Shown here piece by piece: positions 32,879 through 43,608 of a stretch of DNA of 64,000 nt. The notes beneath the pieces are model-generated. The model worked only from the letters and a program-made list of their open reading frames with translations, was not told the origin of the DNA and searched no databases. The position numbers were made by a program, and so were the translations under genes. Origin of the DNA: Eumeta japonica (taxonomy: Eukaryota > Arthropoda > Insecta > Lepidoptera > Psychidae); the NCBI GenBank assembly GCA_005406025.1, contig BGZK01001298.1, forward strand, positions 110,186-174,185, in the 5' to 3' direction. Every line of letters starts with the position of its first letter. Positions within the stretch are counted from its first letter, which is position 1.

Positions 32879-33665
32879 TTAGGTCGGGGAAAAAGTTTTT
32901 CGTATTTTTTAAGTAAAAAGTTGTAGTAAAATGCCTTTGGTTGTGCTGTTTGTATCTGGCTAGTTTTGATGCCATTAAATAGATGATATTTAAAAAATAA
33001 AATAAAAGTAATAACGGTGTTCCGCCATTTTGCAATTGTTTTTCTGTTCACAAAAATGAGTGTATTTGACGTAGAAATTCGACGTAAAAATTTTGACGAA
33101 AGAAATTTTATGGATTGTGTACTTATTTTCGATTCTATAGTGTCACATGACATTGAACCGTTTTTGAAAAGATTGATTACTGGTCATCAAAAATGGATGA
33201 CCTACGGCAAGAACGTGCGAAAAATATGATAGTCAAAATGCAAGAAGTACAGGTACAATAAATTTATGCTATGTAAATGGCATGTATGTATGTAATAGTA
33301 TGTAATGCTATGTATATGGTGAGATTGGAAGAGCATTATTCATTATGAGCTTTAAGCGCCGGGCAAAACCATCAATTCGGATATCAACTGCCAACCACAG
33401 AAATCTTTAGCCACTCAGGAAATGTTGAGAGAATTGGGTTGGGATGTGTTAATGCATCCACCTTATAATCCTGACCTTGTAATCTCAGATTTTCACTTGT
33501 TTCAGTCTCTTCAGAATTCTTTAGGTAGTGTTAGGTTAACATCAAGAGAAGATTGTAAATATTTATCATGTTTGATTCGATGATTTTTTACATCATCTTT
33601 CCATCCGTCTAGTACAATTTTATGTAGTAAAGTTTTCAAATTTTTAATATTTTTGAAGTAAAACT
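32879..33665 (+). mobile_element. Mariner relic A, internally deleted
   Basis: It opens with TTAGGTCGGGGAAAAAGTTT, a mariner-type terminal repeat shared with relic B. The 5' untranslated part (CTAGTTTTGATGCCATTAA, CCGCCATTTTGCAATTG) is followed by transposase pieces: KRLITGHQKWMTYGKNVRK around 33165-33227, where the first catalytic Asp of TGDEKW is His (33185-33187), then DWKSIIHYELXAPG-like sequence near 33325, and WDVLMHPPYNPDLVISDFHL from about 33440, with the third catalytic Asp intact at 33488-33490. The central part with the second Asp is missing, stops and shifts occur, and no clear 3' terminal repeat is seen. Confidence 0.8.
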
Positions 33666-33683
33666 TCTAAAGTGACTTCCAAC

Positions 33684-34080
33684 TAGGTTGCGTTAAACGT
33701 TTAACGCTACCACGGAGGGGGTATGAAAGCATTGTTGCGTTAAACGTTCAACGCTCCTGGAGAGGGGGAATAAAAAAAAAACAGAGCGAGAGTCAATACG
33801 TGGCACTCGAACGCATGCGCGTGGTATACCTGTTACAGGCCAGCGCAAGCGTTAACAACGAGTAGCGTCCAATATTCCAACGCAAGAGGGAGAGAGAAAG
33901 AAAGATACACAAAGGTAGAAAGTAGGAGAGAGAAAGAGAGTGAGTCGGCAGATTTAATCTCGCCATTGTTTTTCGAAATTGTAACGTGCGACGAAAAACG
34001 CAATTTCTACCCCTTCCTTCATTTCCACATTACGAAGTTTCACTTGTTCCGCGCGGAGGAACTCCATGCATTATTTTTTT
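33684..34080. repeat. Unclassified repeat opening with two palindrome-bearing units
   Basis: TTGCGTTAAACGTTTAACGC starts near 33689 and a near copy TTGCGTTAAACGTTCAACGC near 33736. Each is a near-palindrome (GCGTTAAACGTTTAACGC) followed by a GAGGGGG-type word. Downstream come purine-rich AGAGAGAAAGAAAGATACAC, GATTTAATCTCGCCATTG and CGCAATTTCTACCCCTTCC. Composition differs from the neighbours and there is no coding frame, so a small non-autonomous element is likely. It follows mariner A directly. Confidence 0.45.
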
Positions 34081-35429
34081 TCATAGTAATGTCTTATTGA
34101 TTTTAAAGTCTTCCAAATTTATTAAGATTTAACAAAAAATCTAACAAATTAATGCTTTGTTAGGTTTTTCACCTACCGTTGAGGCATACCTAATGTTCTT
34201 ATTTCAGATTGAAGGACTTGAACGTAAAATAGTTCACGCGGGCCCAGCGCGGGTTCGCTAACGACCTTTTTCATCTGTATACAAACAACTGATTTGTACG
34301 TCCTTTAAGATTTATTATTGAGATTGTATTGTAAATGTAAAAATAAATTATTTTACTTTTAAACAATTTAAACAAGAAACTGAAGGACAAAATGAATAAG
34401 TCATCCTCGGGTACGGGTAAGACCCTCGTGGCTCTTACCCGTTCCAAACCCTATCTGTTGCTATAAAACGCGGCAATGATGCTAGTGTAATAGGGAGCTT
34501 TGACGCAGGTCACACCCAGGACAGCATTTTTGTACGATAAGTTGAATCATTTTTAGTTTTTCATTTAAATAATTTTTAAATGTTTTGGCTAAGTCATTTC
34601 ATTTGTATTTCAATGTCTTTATTTTAAATATTATATCCCAAAATACTTTTTTTTCATGTTTATAAATATATTAAAAGTAGTCTTGTAAAAGAAAATGTAA
34701 TTGTTATAGATCTTAATTTAACCTTTTAAATATTTAATGTAAATACTATTTTAATTTGATAATATCTACGAACTAATACTGAAATAAAAAAATCATTTAA
34801 CTGTGGCGCCAAGACATTTAATTTAAAACTGTCATCGCATTGTCAATTTAAGAGGGATATTTAAAACATAATGAAACCGATATTAATTATATGATATGAT
34901 ACTTTTATAAAAATTGTTATTATTTTAATCATGTATAATCTTAGGTCTTTACTATGTTTTATTTAAGTACTGTCTTCTGTCGTTGAATTATTTATCTTTT
35001 CTCTAGTGCGACGTTCAGGCCAGAGAAAATGAGTTGCTCTTCTCGCAACACCTTTCATTGGTGACGAAACAATAAGAGACTTATCAGATATAGCTTCAAC
35101 TACTGGTCTCCAGTTTTTATGTTTATGTTTAATCTATAAATTCACTCGTATTAACAATACATTAAAAATTGCTCTTCACATTTTTCCTTCGCATTACAAA
35201 GTGTAACAGGCATAATTGTACAATGAAATGAATTTGAAGTCTTACAAGTCTGAAACCGATTGAGATACAAACATTTCACGATATACGTTTTTTAAGAGAA
35301 TCATCTTATTACGTACGATTGATTTCAAAATATTGTAATGGTTTTGCGGTCGAAAATTGAAAAACAAAACAATTTTATTGTTTTATTACATAATCGGGAA
35401 ACTTTAAAAGAAAGCAGCTACCTTTTGCG
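34081..35429. other. AT-rich spacer
   Basis: No gene. A stretch around 34390-34530 (GGTACGGGTAAGACCCTCG, CTCTTACCCGTTCC) contains GGGTAAGA with the inverted TCTTACCC, a small hairpin. The rest is AT-rich. Confidence 0.45.
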
Positions 35430-35840
35430 TCTGCTACCGAGGACTCGGCGAATGATAAAAAACGTATATCCTATTTACAAGGAACCAAAAGAATACCCCG
35501 GCACCCCCGGCCCCCACCGGCGGCCGCCCATCCGATAGGTATCACAAAATCGTCCTGAATTTTGTATTACCATAAGCGAGACACTCGCGCCGCCGCCCGC
35601 CCCGAAATTTTATGACGAAGAAAAAAAAACCCAAAACGATCCCTGAATATAAAACGGGGCGCGCGACGCGCATATTCGAAAATGATTGATTCCGTATATC
35701 TCGAGTGACGTGCCATAAAATAACCCATAAAGGGACCGCCGGATGCCCCATTGACCGTCAAGCCTTTTCTGTGTACCCGGCGCCCACTGCGAATACCCCC
35801 GACTTGATTCAATACACTTGTATCGCTTCGGCCACGGACG
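35430..35840. promoter_or_regulatory. GC-rich island, candidate regulatory block
   Basis: Two C/G-rich cores are seen: 35495-35535 (CGGCACCCCCGGCCCCCACC) and 35585-35670 (CGCGCCGCCGCCCGCCCCG, GGGGCGCGCGACGCGC), then GGGACCGCCGGATGCCCC near 35730 and GTACCCGGCGCCCACTGCG near 35773. Overlapping frames on both strands contain arginine and proline runs and no domain. It may be a CpG-rich promoter or enhancer, by inference. Confidence 0.35.
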
Positions 35841-36283
35841 GAAGGGTGTAATGTAAGTAAATGTAATCGCTCAGGATGGATAAAATATTATCGCCTGTAT
35901 ACGCGAAGGTTTGTGTGTTGTACGTAAAAGTTGCTGTTGTGGTTAATTTTGGAAGGTAATGTTTGGTCGAAATCAAAACAAATAAAATTAATAGCGACTC
36001 TTCCGTGTTCTTAATCAATGAAATATTTTTTTTTATATAAGCTTTTATATAAATTTATATAATAGAAATAACATTTGATTGATTTAATATTTTTTCATCG
36101 CGATTAATAAGTGAGACGTGTTTTATATTTTGTCGTTTTATTAGTGTCTATATGTTACGTGTCGGGGCTTACGAACGTATGTATGTATGTACGTACGTAC
36201 GTGCGCCTCGATTAAATGAAACATAACATTTTATTATGTTTTAATTTGTCCTCAATAAATTATAGACGGTTTTGTAATATGTA
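35841..36283. other. AT-rich spacer with GTAC/GTAT microsatellite
   Basis: 36175-36206 is a run of GTATGTATGTACGTACGTAC type. The remainder is AT-rich with no gene. Confidence 0.6.
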
Positions 36284-37011
36284 TTAGGTCGGGGAGAAAG
36301 TTATTTCATATTTTAAGTAAAAAGCTGCAGTAAAACTCTTTAAGTGTGCTATTTGTATCTTGCTAGTTTTGATACTATTAAGTAGATGTTATTAAAAAAA
36401 AAAGAAAAATAAAAAGTAAAAACAGCGTCCCGCCATTTATGTATTTTTAAAGTTGAACTTTTTTCTCAATTTTTTCGTCCATCTATCGCATGTCGCATTA
36501 CAGCCGGCTGCGGAATAGTGGTAAAGTTGAAGGCGCTCGGTAGAGCAGCCAAGGCCAATATGGCGGCGCCCACGGTTCGCATCAGCTGACCGCGTAGCAT
36601 TTATATTCTTACTCATTCGTGTACGTACTCCGCGGTATTTGTGTGTTTTGATTATACATGAATTTTTTAAAAGAAATCTAGTGAATCGTGTACTCATTTG
36701 TGAACGGATCAAAAACTGTATATGGTCAGACTGGAAGGGCATTATTGACTATGAGCTTTTACTCCCGGGCATAATTATTATTTTGGATCTCTACTGCCAA
36801 CAGTTGACGAGACTCAAGCCATATTGGGATGTGTTAATGCATCTACCATATAACCCTAACCTTGTACCCTCAGATTTTTGCCTGTTTCGGTCTGTTCAGA
36901 ATTATTTAGGTAGTGTTAGGTTAACATCAAGAGAGGACTCTCAAAAGTACTCGTCGCTGTTTTTTTGTTCAGAAGTCCCAAATTTTTTGAAGCAATAGCA
37001 GTATGTTATTA
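36284..37011 (+). mobile_element. Mariner relic B, 5' part, interrupted by mariner C
   Basis: It starts with TTAGGTCGGGGAGAAAGTTA after a TA, and its 5' untranslated sequence parallels relic A. Transposase sequence follows: CIWSDWKGIIDYELLLPG (about 36713-36765), LYCQQLTRLK, and WDVLMHLPYNPNLVPSDFCL, with the third catalytic Asp intact at 36873-36875. The first two Asp blocks are deleted. At 37010-37011 a TA marks the insertion of mariner C. Protein sense resumes at 38262 with SAKWQ, the position of the LPEKWQ-type motif, proving the nesting. A GC-rich stretch at 36480-36625 within it is not mariner-like. Confidence 0.8.
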
Positions 37012-38261
37012 CGAGGACTGCTATTTATGTATCCGGAACTAGTCACATACAGAACAATATTTAAAATGTAATTACAACATTTAAAAATCGAATTTCTCGG
37101 CTATAGAATATTGTTTGTTTCGTGTAACTGTCAATTGCTTTACCATTGTGTTGTCATTTTGAAAATTTTCGTGCGACGATTTTTTACTATTTTCGGATTC
37201 GGATAACTCAAACACAGTGCATCAATCAATTCACTTCAACTTTTAGGGATGAATAACCACCAAAAACCACAATCTATCACTGGTTTAGCAAGTTTAATCG
37301 TGAGCTGTCTATGCTTATGGACGAATTTAAGGAAGATCGCCCTAGAAATGGGTTGTTGCACCATAAAATATCGATAGTGTGTGGGAACTAATAATGTAAA
37401 ATCACCATTGTACATATTGCGAGATAAAAGCGTTTCGGAAAGTAAGTATGACGAGCATACATAAAGATATTACACAAAAATTTGGCTGTAAAAAAATTTG
37501 TTCGCTTCGGATTCCGCACAACTTGATCATTGATTAAACACAGGCTCAAGTCGATTGGTGCAAAAAATGATAAAAAAAACAATCATGATGCGTCAAAATC
37601 TGTTTATAATATCTACACTGGTGACGAATCTTGGATTTATGCGTATGACCCCGAAACTAAACAACAGTCAACGGTGTGGGTGTTGCGAGATGAGTTGAAC
37701 CCAAAAAAAGTGATTCGTGCCAAAATCACTTTGAATGGTTGCCTGTTTTTTTTTTGGCGTAAATGGACATGCGGTTACAGTGCTACTAGAGAATCGCAAA
37801 ATCATTTAAATCGGAGTGGTACACGATCATTTGTTTTCCGGAAGTCTATGAAGAAATAAAAAAGAACAATCGACAACGCAGAATTATTCTTCATCATGAC
37901 AATGCCAGCGGTCACATATCGGCCAAAACAACTTGATTTTTGGAAGGTCAAAAGATCGGATTGACGGATTGACGCTGTACAGCTCCGATTTGGAACGCAA
38001 ACATTTCTATTTATTCCCAAGCGTGAAGAATAATTCATATGGTCAACGTTTTCCGAGTCGCGAAGAGGCCGTTGATGTGTTCAAAATACACGTTTTGAAG
38101 ATACCTCAATCAGAATGGAAAAAGTGCTATAAAAATTGGTTTCAGGGTATGCAAAAGTACATCGATCATCATGGCAAATGTTTTGAAAAGAAATAAAACT
38201 ATATTAAATGATAGATATTTGTTTCTTTTTGATATTCCGGACACATAAATAGCAGCCCTCA
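37012..38261 (+). mobile_element. Mariner C, full-length but dead, nested in mariner B
   Basis: The ends match as inverted repeats: CGAGGACTGCTATTTATGTA (37012) and the complement of ACATAAATAGCAGCCCTCA (to 38261), each next to a TA (37010-37011 and 38262-38263). The length of 1250 bp is normal for mariner. Transposase signatures appear in order: WFSKFNRELSMLMDEFKEDRP (from about 37281), HNLI, TGDESWIYAYDPETKQQST (first Asp 37623-37625), ILHHDNAS (second Asp 37898-37900), LYSSDLERKHFYLFPSVK, and IPQSEWKKCYKNWFQ near the end. The third catalytic Asp is His (38002-38004). Several frame breaks exist. It belongs to a different mariner group from A and B, and to the same group as D. Confidence 0.9.
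37530..37859 (+). pseudogene. Mariner C transposase, central open fragment
   Basis: This longest open piece of the mariner C transposase (109 codons) includes the first catalytic motif TGDESW at residues 30-35, then AYDPETKQQSTVWVLRDELN and CGYSATRESQ. The protein cuts and joins DNA at TA sites in intact relatives. Here a shift before HHDNAS, further shifts in the N-terminal part and a His at the third catalytic position rule out activity. Confidence 0.8.
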
Positions 38262-38263
38262 TA

Positions 38264-38467
38264 TCTGCAAAATGGCAAATATATACTAAAAGTAAACTGC
38301 TTATCTGCGAAAGTAAACTTTTCTTTATATACATAACCTGTCAGTGGAAGGAGAATAATCTGTTTGCAAAGATTGGAAGGCAGATATAAAAGTAAATGTT
38401 GATATCTCCTCAAATTACCTCCAAGTATATACATGATTGAAGCTACATAAATTTATTAGCTAGTGTA
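38264..38467 (+). mobile_element. Possible 3' remainder of mariner B
   Basis: The first codons after mariner C continue mariner B (SAKWQIYT). Further on the match fades, and AAACTTTTCTTTATATACATAACCT at 38317-38341 is only a weak candidate for the complement of the TTAGGTC...AAGTT end. The border is uncertain. Confidence 0.4.
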
Positions 38468-38600
38468 GACACCATCAACCTGTTCACTACTGGGTGTAGG
38501 TCCTTCTTAAGGAAGTGTGTTGACTAGTGTCGGTTGGTCAGCACCAATCCTATCGTATTTGTGACGACACGGCTTGATAAACTGGCCCGAATAGAGAAGG
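38468..38600 (-). repeat. Possible decayed RTE-type LINE tail
   Basis: CAACCTGTTCACTACTGGGT, GTAGGTCCTTCTTAAGGAAG and GGTTGGTCAGCACCAATCC resemble the common insect phrase CCCACTGCTGGGCATAGGCCT found at RTE/BovB 3' ends. It is strongly diverged; the assignment rests on remembered phrasing. Confidence 0.35.
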
Positions 38601-39529
38601 AAAGCTGTTTACCTAGTTGAAGAGATACTTCAGTAGAATTTTTGTGATTTAAAAGTTGATGAAACGAAAATACGTCACGACAAGACAAATACATAAATAT
38701 ATAGAATTAAGTCGGCGAGAGAAGCAGTTAGAATATATTCCTAGCCTCCCCACCCTCGTCTATTAAGTATCGCACTTTTGTGTGCGTCTGTGCATTGCCA
38801 AGATAAAGCGAGAGAGTAAGCGTCGGTGCATATCTATATTGCACACTGTCTAATACTTGCTCTTATTTGCGCGCTTTACGTGTCCTAGTACATGCGTGTA
38901 AGCCAGCACATTGCAAAGTCTTGGGAAGAACCATCGTATAGTGGTATTATACTAAGTGTAGTAGGTATATATATATATATATATATATATTGCACTTGAA
39001 TATTTTCTAATATTTCAAATCCGTTTTTGTGTACAAAATTGTATTTTAATATTTTCTACTCAATAAATTTCAATCTTTTCATTTTTACTGGTCATTGATG
39101 TATATATATAACCTCATTAAAATGTAAAAATAACTTTTAGACTCAGTAAAAATAAGAAAAAAACCTTGCAATTATCCTATTATTGATACTTTACATTCAT
39201 CTCATTTTCTCATAAGTTGCTCCCCTGAATTTTTGCTTTATACCCTGTATGAATTGCACATACACAGAATTTTTTTCTAACTTCTCATTTTCATCTGTTT
39301 CCAACTAGAAATTACTTCAGGTTTTTACCCTGAAGAAGTTTTTTGAAGAGGTTGTCATTTTTTCTCTTTGTATTTCGCAAATATTTTTTTTTAGATTCAA
39401 TAAAAGTGTATATAAAGGATTCCCTACTTTCTTCTACATGGAAATTCATCCGTCAAGATCTCATTGTCACCCGACACTTAACCCTTATATACCCGTGGCC
39501 AATTGGAAAAAGCTGCACGCCTCTAAGAA
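38601..39529. other. Spacer with (TA)n at 38968-38991
   Basis: 38700-38960 has balanced composition (GGCGAGAGAAGCAGTTAG, CACTTTTGTGTGCGTCTGTG, CTTGGGAAGAACCATCGTAT) and may be an unrecognised repeat. A TA microsatellite follows at about 38968-38991, then AT-rich sequence. No gene was seen. Confidence 0.45.
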
Positions 39530-39740
39530 TATAATCATTCCGCGTAGGCGAAGGGATGAACTTCCGCGGCCTTAGGGCATTTACATAAAGATAGCCCGCG
39601 ACTCGTCCCGGAATCGAGTTAGTCCCCCCTCAGGAGCTCACTTTAAAACTGTCGCTTAGTTGAGACGTCGAATCCGTTTACCAACTTCGGGGATCGAGAT
39701 GTTGCGCTTCAGTGATGTAATGCGGCATCGACGTTGTGCA
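39530..39740. promoter_or_regulatory. GC-rich island, candidate regulatory block
   Basis: CGCGTAGGCGAAGGGATG, TTCCGCGGCCTTAGGGC, CCGCGACTCGTCCCGGAATC, TTAGTCCCCCCTCAGGAGC and CTTCGGGGATCGAGATG lie in AT-rich flanks with no coding frame. Candidate enhancer, by inference. Confidence 0.3.
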
Positions 39741-40949
39741 TATACTATATTGAGGCATAGGTTTTATATGAAAAAAAAAGTATGTGAAAATAATGGGTTT
39801 CATGCGTCAGGAAGGAAATACTTTTAAGAAGAATTGAAATGTATTTTTTTATTTTGATTCAAGAAAATAATACTTAAATGTTACAACTACACTGGATGTG
39901 GCTTTTTAGTATTCTTTACGTTAAAAAGAAATACCCATTAAGACAAAGATTTACTTGCAATTTGTCATCATGTGCTATATATAGATCCTAATGTTAACCG
40001 ATGACATAAATATAACGAACCCGAAACGCATGTCATTAAAATGTAGTAGATACTGAGTTAAATAAATGTTATTTGTATTTTTTTAAATTGCTTTTATTTT
40101 CTTTAGTTGTTATATGTGTCAAGTATTAATTACCTTATTACTGAGGCATTTATTTTCACAACCTCATTATGTTGAATTGACAGGTTTGGACCTTAAGCCT
40201 TTTACACTCGTATAGTGCAGTTACAGATACATAACAGTTACACGTCAGTGTGAGTTCATGATTTGGTCAATCACGTGAGCAGACATAACCGAAAGTATAA
40301 AAAGATCTCGTCGATCATCTGAATGTGATAGATTTTTGATGATGCGATTGGATTGAGTATTAAGCAGGAGATGACATTAAACCGCCAAGAGTGATGAAGA
40401 AGTATCAATAGTCTTTGATTCCAAGTAAAGATTCAGCCGAAGTAAGTAGGTATATGTATATTTATAAAAAAAAATCAATCCAAAAGTACTGAAGTGAATG
40501 TATATTTGGTAAAAATAACAATAATGAAATTTAAAAATTTACTAAAGGTTGACATCATTATTTGATATGCTAGCTAAGTAACCTTCATATTTTAAGATTA
40601 AAATAATTTTTATAATCACATCAAAAAATGAGTTTAGATTTATAAAAGCTATATGTAACAATAAAAATAGACATGTGGATAGTTTAGTATTTACTGAGGC
40701 CATTTTTTACAAATGTATAATAAATATAAATACCAAAAATAAGAGATTTTATATCAATATAATACAAACGCCAGACAGTCATATAGTAATTTAAAAGATT
40801 TTAAAAGAGTAGGAAAATAGACTTGTATCGTCTTAATGCTCATAGTAATTTTAATTTACATAAAAATCGTAAACCATTACTTTAGAAGATGCTAACGATA
40901 AAATGTACTCATATTAAACTAATCGATATCGCCTTAATTTATTATCGAC
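39741..40949. other. AT-rich spacer
   Basis: I see nothing beyond short homopolymers and AT-rich sequence. Confidence 0.55.
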
Positions 40950-41200
40950 TGCCAGTACATCACTGCGTCCCCGCGTCTTGGGGGAAGCCGAGTTCGGTAT
41001 TGAGTTACGGCTCCTTAATGCCGGTCCAATCGCATCAGCGGCCCGCGGAGCCCATTATGGTATCCTGTTGCCGGCTCGGCCGCGGAGGATGTCGGCTGTC
41101 TTGTAATCTCGCAATTTGCATACACATCGCGCCAACTCGGCGCGACTCGATTTCGTTCGGCGAAGGTTTCGTCGACTCGGGACGAATTATTATTAGATCT
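40950..41200. promoter_or_regulatory. GC-rich island with POU-octamer-like word
   Basis: CACTGCGTCCCCGCGTCTTG, TTACGGCTCCTTAATGCCGG, CGGCTCGGCCGCGGAGG, CAATTTGCATACACATCGCG (ATTTGCAT is the POU octamer) and CAACTCGGCGCGACTCG. The 108-codon frame through it has no domain and no homology I recognise. A conserved enhancer is the likeliest reading. Confidence 0.35.
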
Positions 41201-42619
41201 GTAACAGTATCCTAATTTTTTTTTATGTCTCGCTGAAAAGTTTAACTCGATAAAAAAAAGAATATTCGCATTGTGTAAATTTTTAGATTGTTGTGGGTTT
41301 GAATGAAATAAGAAGTTTCGACGTTTCGTTATTTTTTATTTTTCACTTTCGGTTTATTTTAAAATATGCAGTAGAATTTTATAGCAAAATCAAATGGAAT
41401 GATAAAATAATATACTTCTAAGCAGAACATATAGTGTCTTGTGTCTTACAAAACTATTTCATGTGGCGTTCAAACTGTACTAATTTTTCAGAAACCAAAT
41501 ATTTATATGAGAAAAGTTTTTTCGAAAGACGACTTAAAAATTTTCTAGGTATAAATGTCAGAAAAATTTTCGCAGATATACAAATAGAAAATACACAATC
41601 ATAAACAAGCAATACTCTAAAAGAACATTCGCAGCTTACTATGGGACACAGGCCAATTCAATTTTCAATGTCTATTTCGAAAATGATAAAACATTTGATA
41701 AGTGAAAAACCTCATTAAAGCTTCCTTCTAAAAATATACATCCAGTGCTATGATTTTTTAGTTATTTGTATTTCACTCTTCTCTCATTCATTTTATAGTA
41801 CTTTTAGTACGGAAATAATAATATTATACGGATTATTTTATAAGGATTATTTATACGGAGTAAACGGATTATATTTTAACTTTGTTTAAAATAAAATATT
41901 TATTAATTTGAATCAAAAATTTGAAAACTTACAAGCAAACCGATTTAAATTACAGACGAGTTTTACCGCTTTTATAGAATATAACAACTGCAATAAAACC
42001 TATTTTCCAGCTTTTAATCGTTATGAAGACTATTGCCAGTGACGTGTGGATTATAAAATTAGCTTGAAACATGATTTAGACTTTAAATTAGAATTTAAAG
42101 TACCAAACACTGAAAACTACGTCAGCATATGTCGATAGGTTTACGAGGGATATCATAACTAACAGACTAAAACACTGTTTCTTTTTTCCAATTAAATTAT
42201 ATATATATATATATATATATGTGTGTATGTGTATATAATTACATAGAAATATTGAATAAGTCTCTCGGCACATCTGTTAAACAGTATACAAGAAGACCGT
42301 AAGTATTATATTACGTTTTTCTTAAGTATAATTAAAACTTTATTAAACTGAATATTGGTTAGGAATTATTAATTTATTCACATTACACTCTATATTCAGT
42401 TCTTCAGTAGGAACAAGGTTCTATTTCCTCGCAAATACAAACGAATGCACAACGCCATAGTGCTTATGTCGAAAGTGAATGTCAAACATAATACTGTGAA
42501 TGTTTGGCGAATTTGTTACAGCTCCGATGTTACTTCACCTGTCTAAATCGTGACTCGTATAAAGGTCATAGTGTATTTTGTGTATATTTGGTAGTTTTAA
42601 TTGGATGCTACTAACACAC
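41201..42619. other. AT-rich spacer with a TA/TG microsatellite
   Basis: CGGATTAT-type words recur at 41828-41872, a small local repeat. A TA run then TG words lie at 42198-42235. No gene was seen before the tRNA. Confidence 0.55.
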
Positions 42620-42691
42620 GGTTCCATGGTGTAATGGTTAGCACTCTGGACTTTGAATCCAGCGATCCGAGTTCAAATCTCGGTGGAACCT
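42620..42691 (+). tRNA. tRNA-Gln (anticodon TTG)
   Basis: The 72 bases fold into a complete cloverleaf. The acceptor stem pairs GGTTCCA with TGGAACC, with T as discriminator base. The D arm carries the A-box region TGGTGTAATGGTTAGCA. The anticodon stem CTGGA/TCCAG encloses the loop CTTTGAA, giving TTG for glutamine CAA codons. The T arm carries the B box GTTCAAATC (CGAGTTCAAATCTCG). There is no intron and no encoded CCA, as expected for a eukaryotic nuclear tRNA. An oligo-T stop follows. No SINE body is attached, so it looks like a genuine gene. Confidence 0.97.
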
Positions 42692-42695
42692 GTTC

Positions 42696-42703
42696 TTTTT
42701 TTT
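42696..42703 (+). terminator. Pol III oligo-T terminator of tRNA-Gln
   Basis: A run of eight T begins four bases after the tRNA end, the normal RNA polymerase III stop signal. Confidence 0.9.
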
Positions 42704-43608
42704 ATACAAGACGAGTATTTTTTATAATATGTTTTAAAGACGTCACGTCACGCCATTGTATATGACGCAAGTTGTTTGTGAACCGACTTTGCTGTCTACC
42801 TTAAGTCATTGTGTTTTATATTTGTGTAATTACATTTATACACACTCAGATAATTTTTCACTTGAATGTGTGTATATATTTAATTACCAAGCACATGATT
42901 TTCTTTGAACATGCGATTCTTAATTCATCAAATCAAAGAAATGAATTCTTTGTCAGTGAAAAATTAATTTACAAGATTAAATTGTAACGGGATTTACGTA
43001 TTTATTAATCATAGATATGATACTTAAAGTCTATGGTTCATGTACAAGAACTCTGCACCACCGAAATTATATTCAAACTATAGAGTTAAAAGCAAGAGGC
43101 CCTAAAAACTTTAGATCATAGTAAGTTCAAAAAATTTAATCAAAACAATAAACACGTTTCTTTATTTAACCATAACCATAAATATTTTGTACCATCGTTT
43201 AATCCTTCATTTAGTGTGCAATAATTATATAGATTAAGGGTTGCGGTTTGAGACGATTCACATAATTTTTCACATTACAAAAATGGTAAACATCTTCGGC
43301 AAAGCATTTTTTACAATTAATATTATGGAAATAGTAATATATTTTTTTATTATAATAGTAAGGTCCTCATTCTCTGACACCTTCAGGAAGATCTCCATAT
43401 GAAGTAAAATTAAAGGTCGGCACGGCTTTGAAACTGTGCAAAAAAATTAACCGTCTAATGTAAGCGTCTAAGAACAAACGTAGAAAGAACTATTTGGACA
43501 GGACACGTAACCGCTCAGTTAGTATCATTTCCAAGAATATCTATGAAGCCTACAGGTTTTCCCTCAACATGTAAAAGCCAGCAGTCTCCGGGCGCACTGT
43601 AAATTTTA
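42704..43608. other. AT-rich spacer
   Basis: No gene, island or recognised element was seen. Confidence 0.55.

Noticed and set aside
40889..41215. 108-codon open frame
   Set aside because: It matches a GC-rich island in extent. There is no recognisable domain, and the octamer-like word suggests regulatory DNA.
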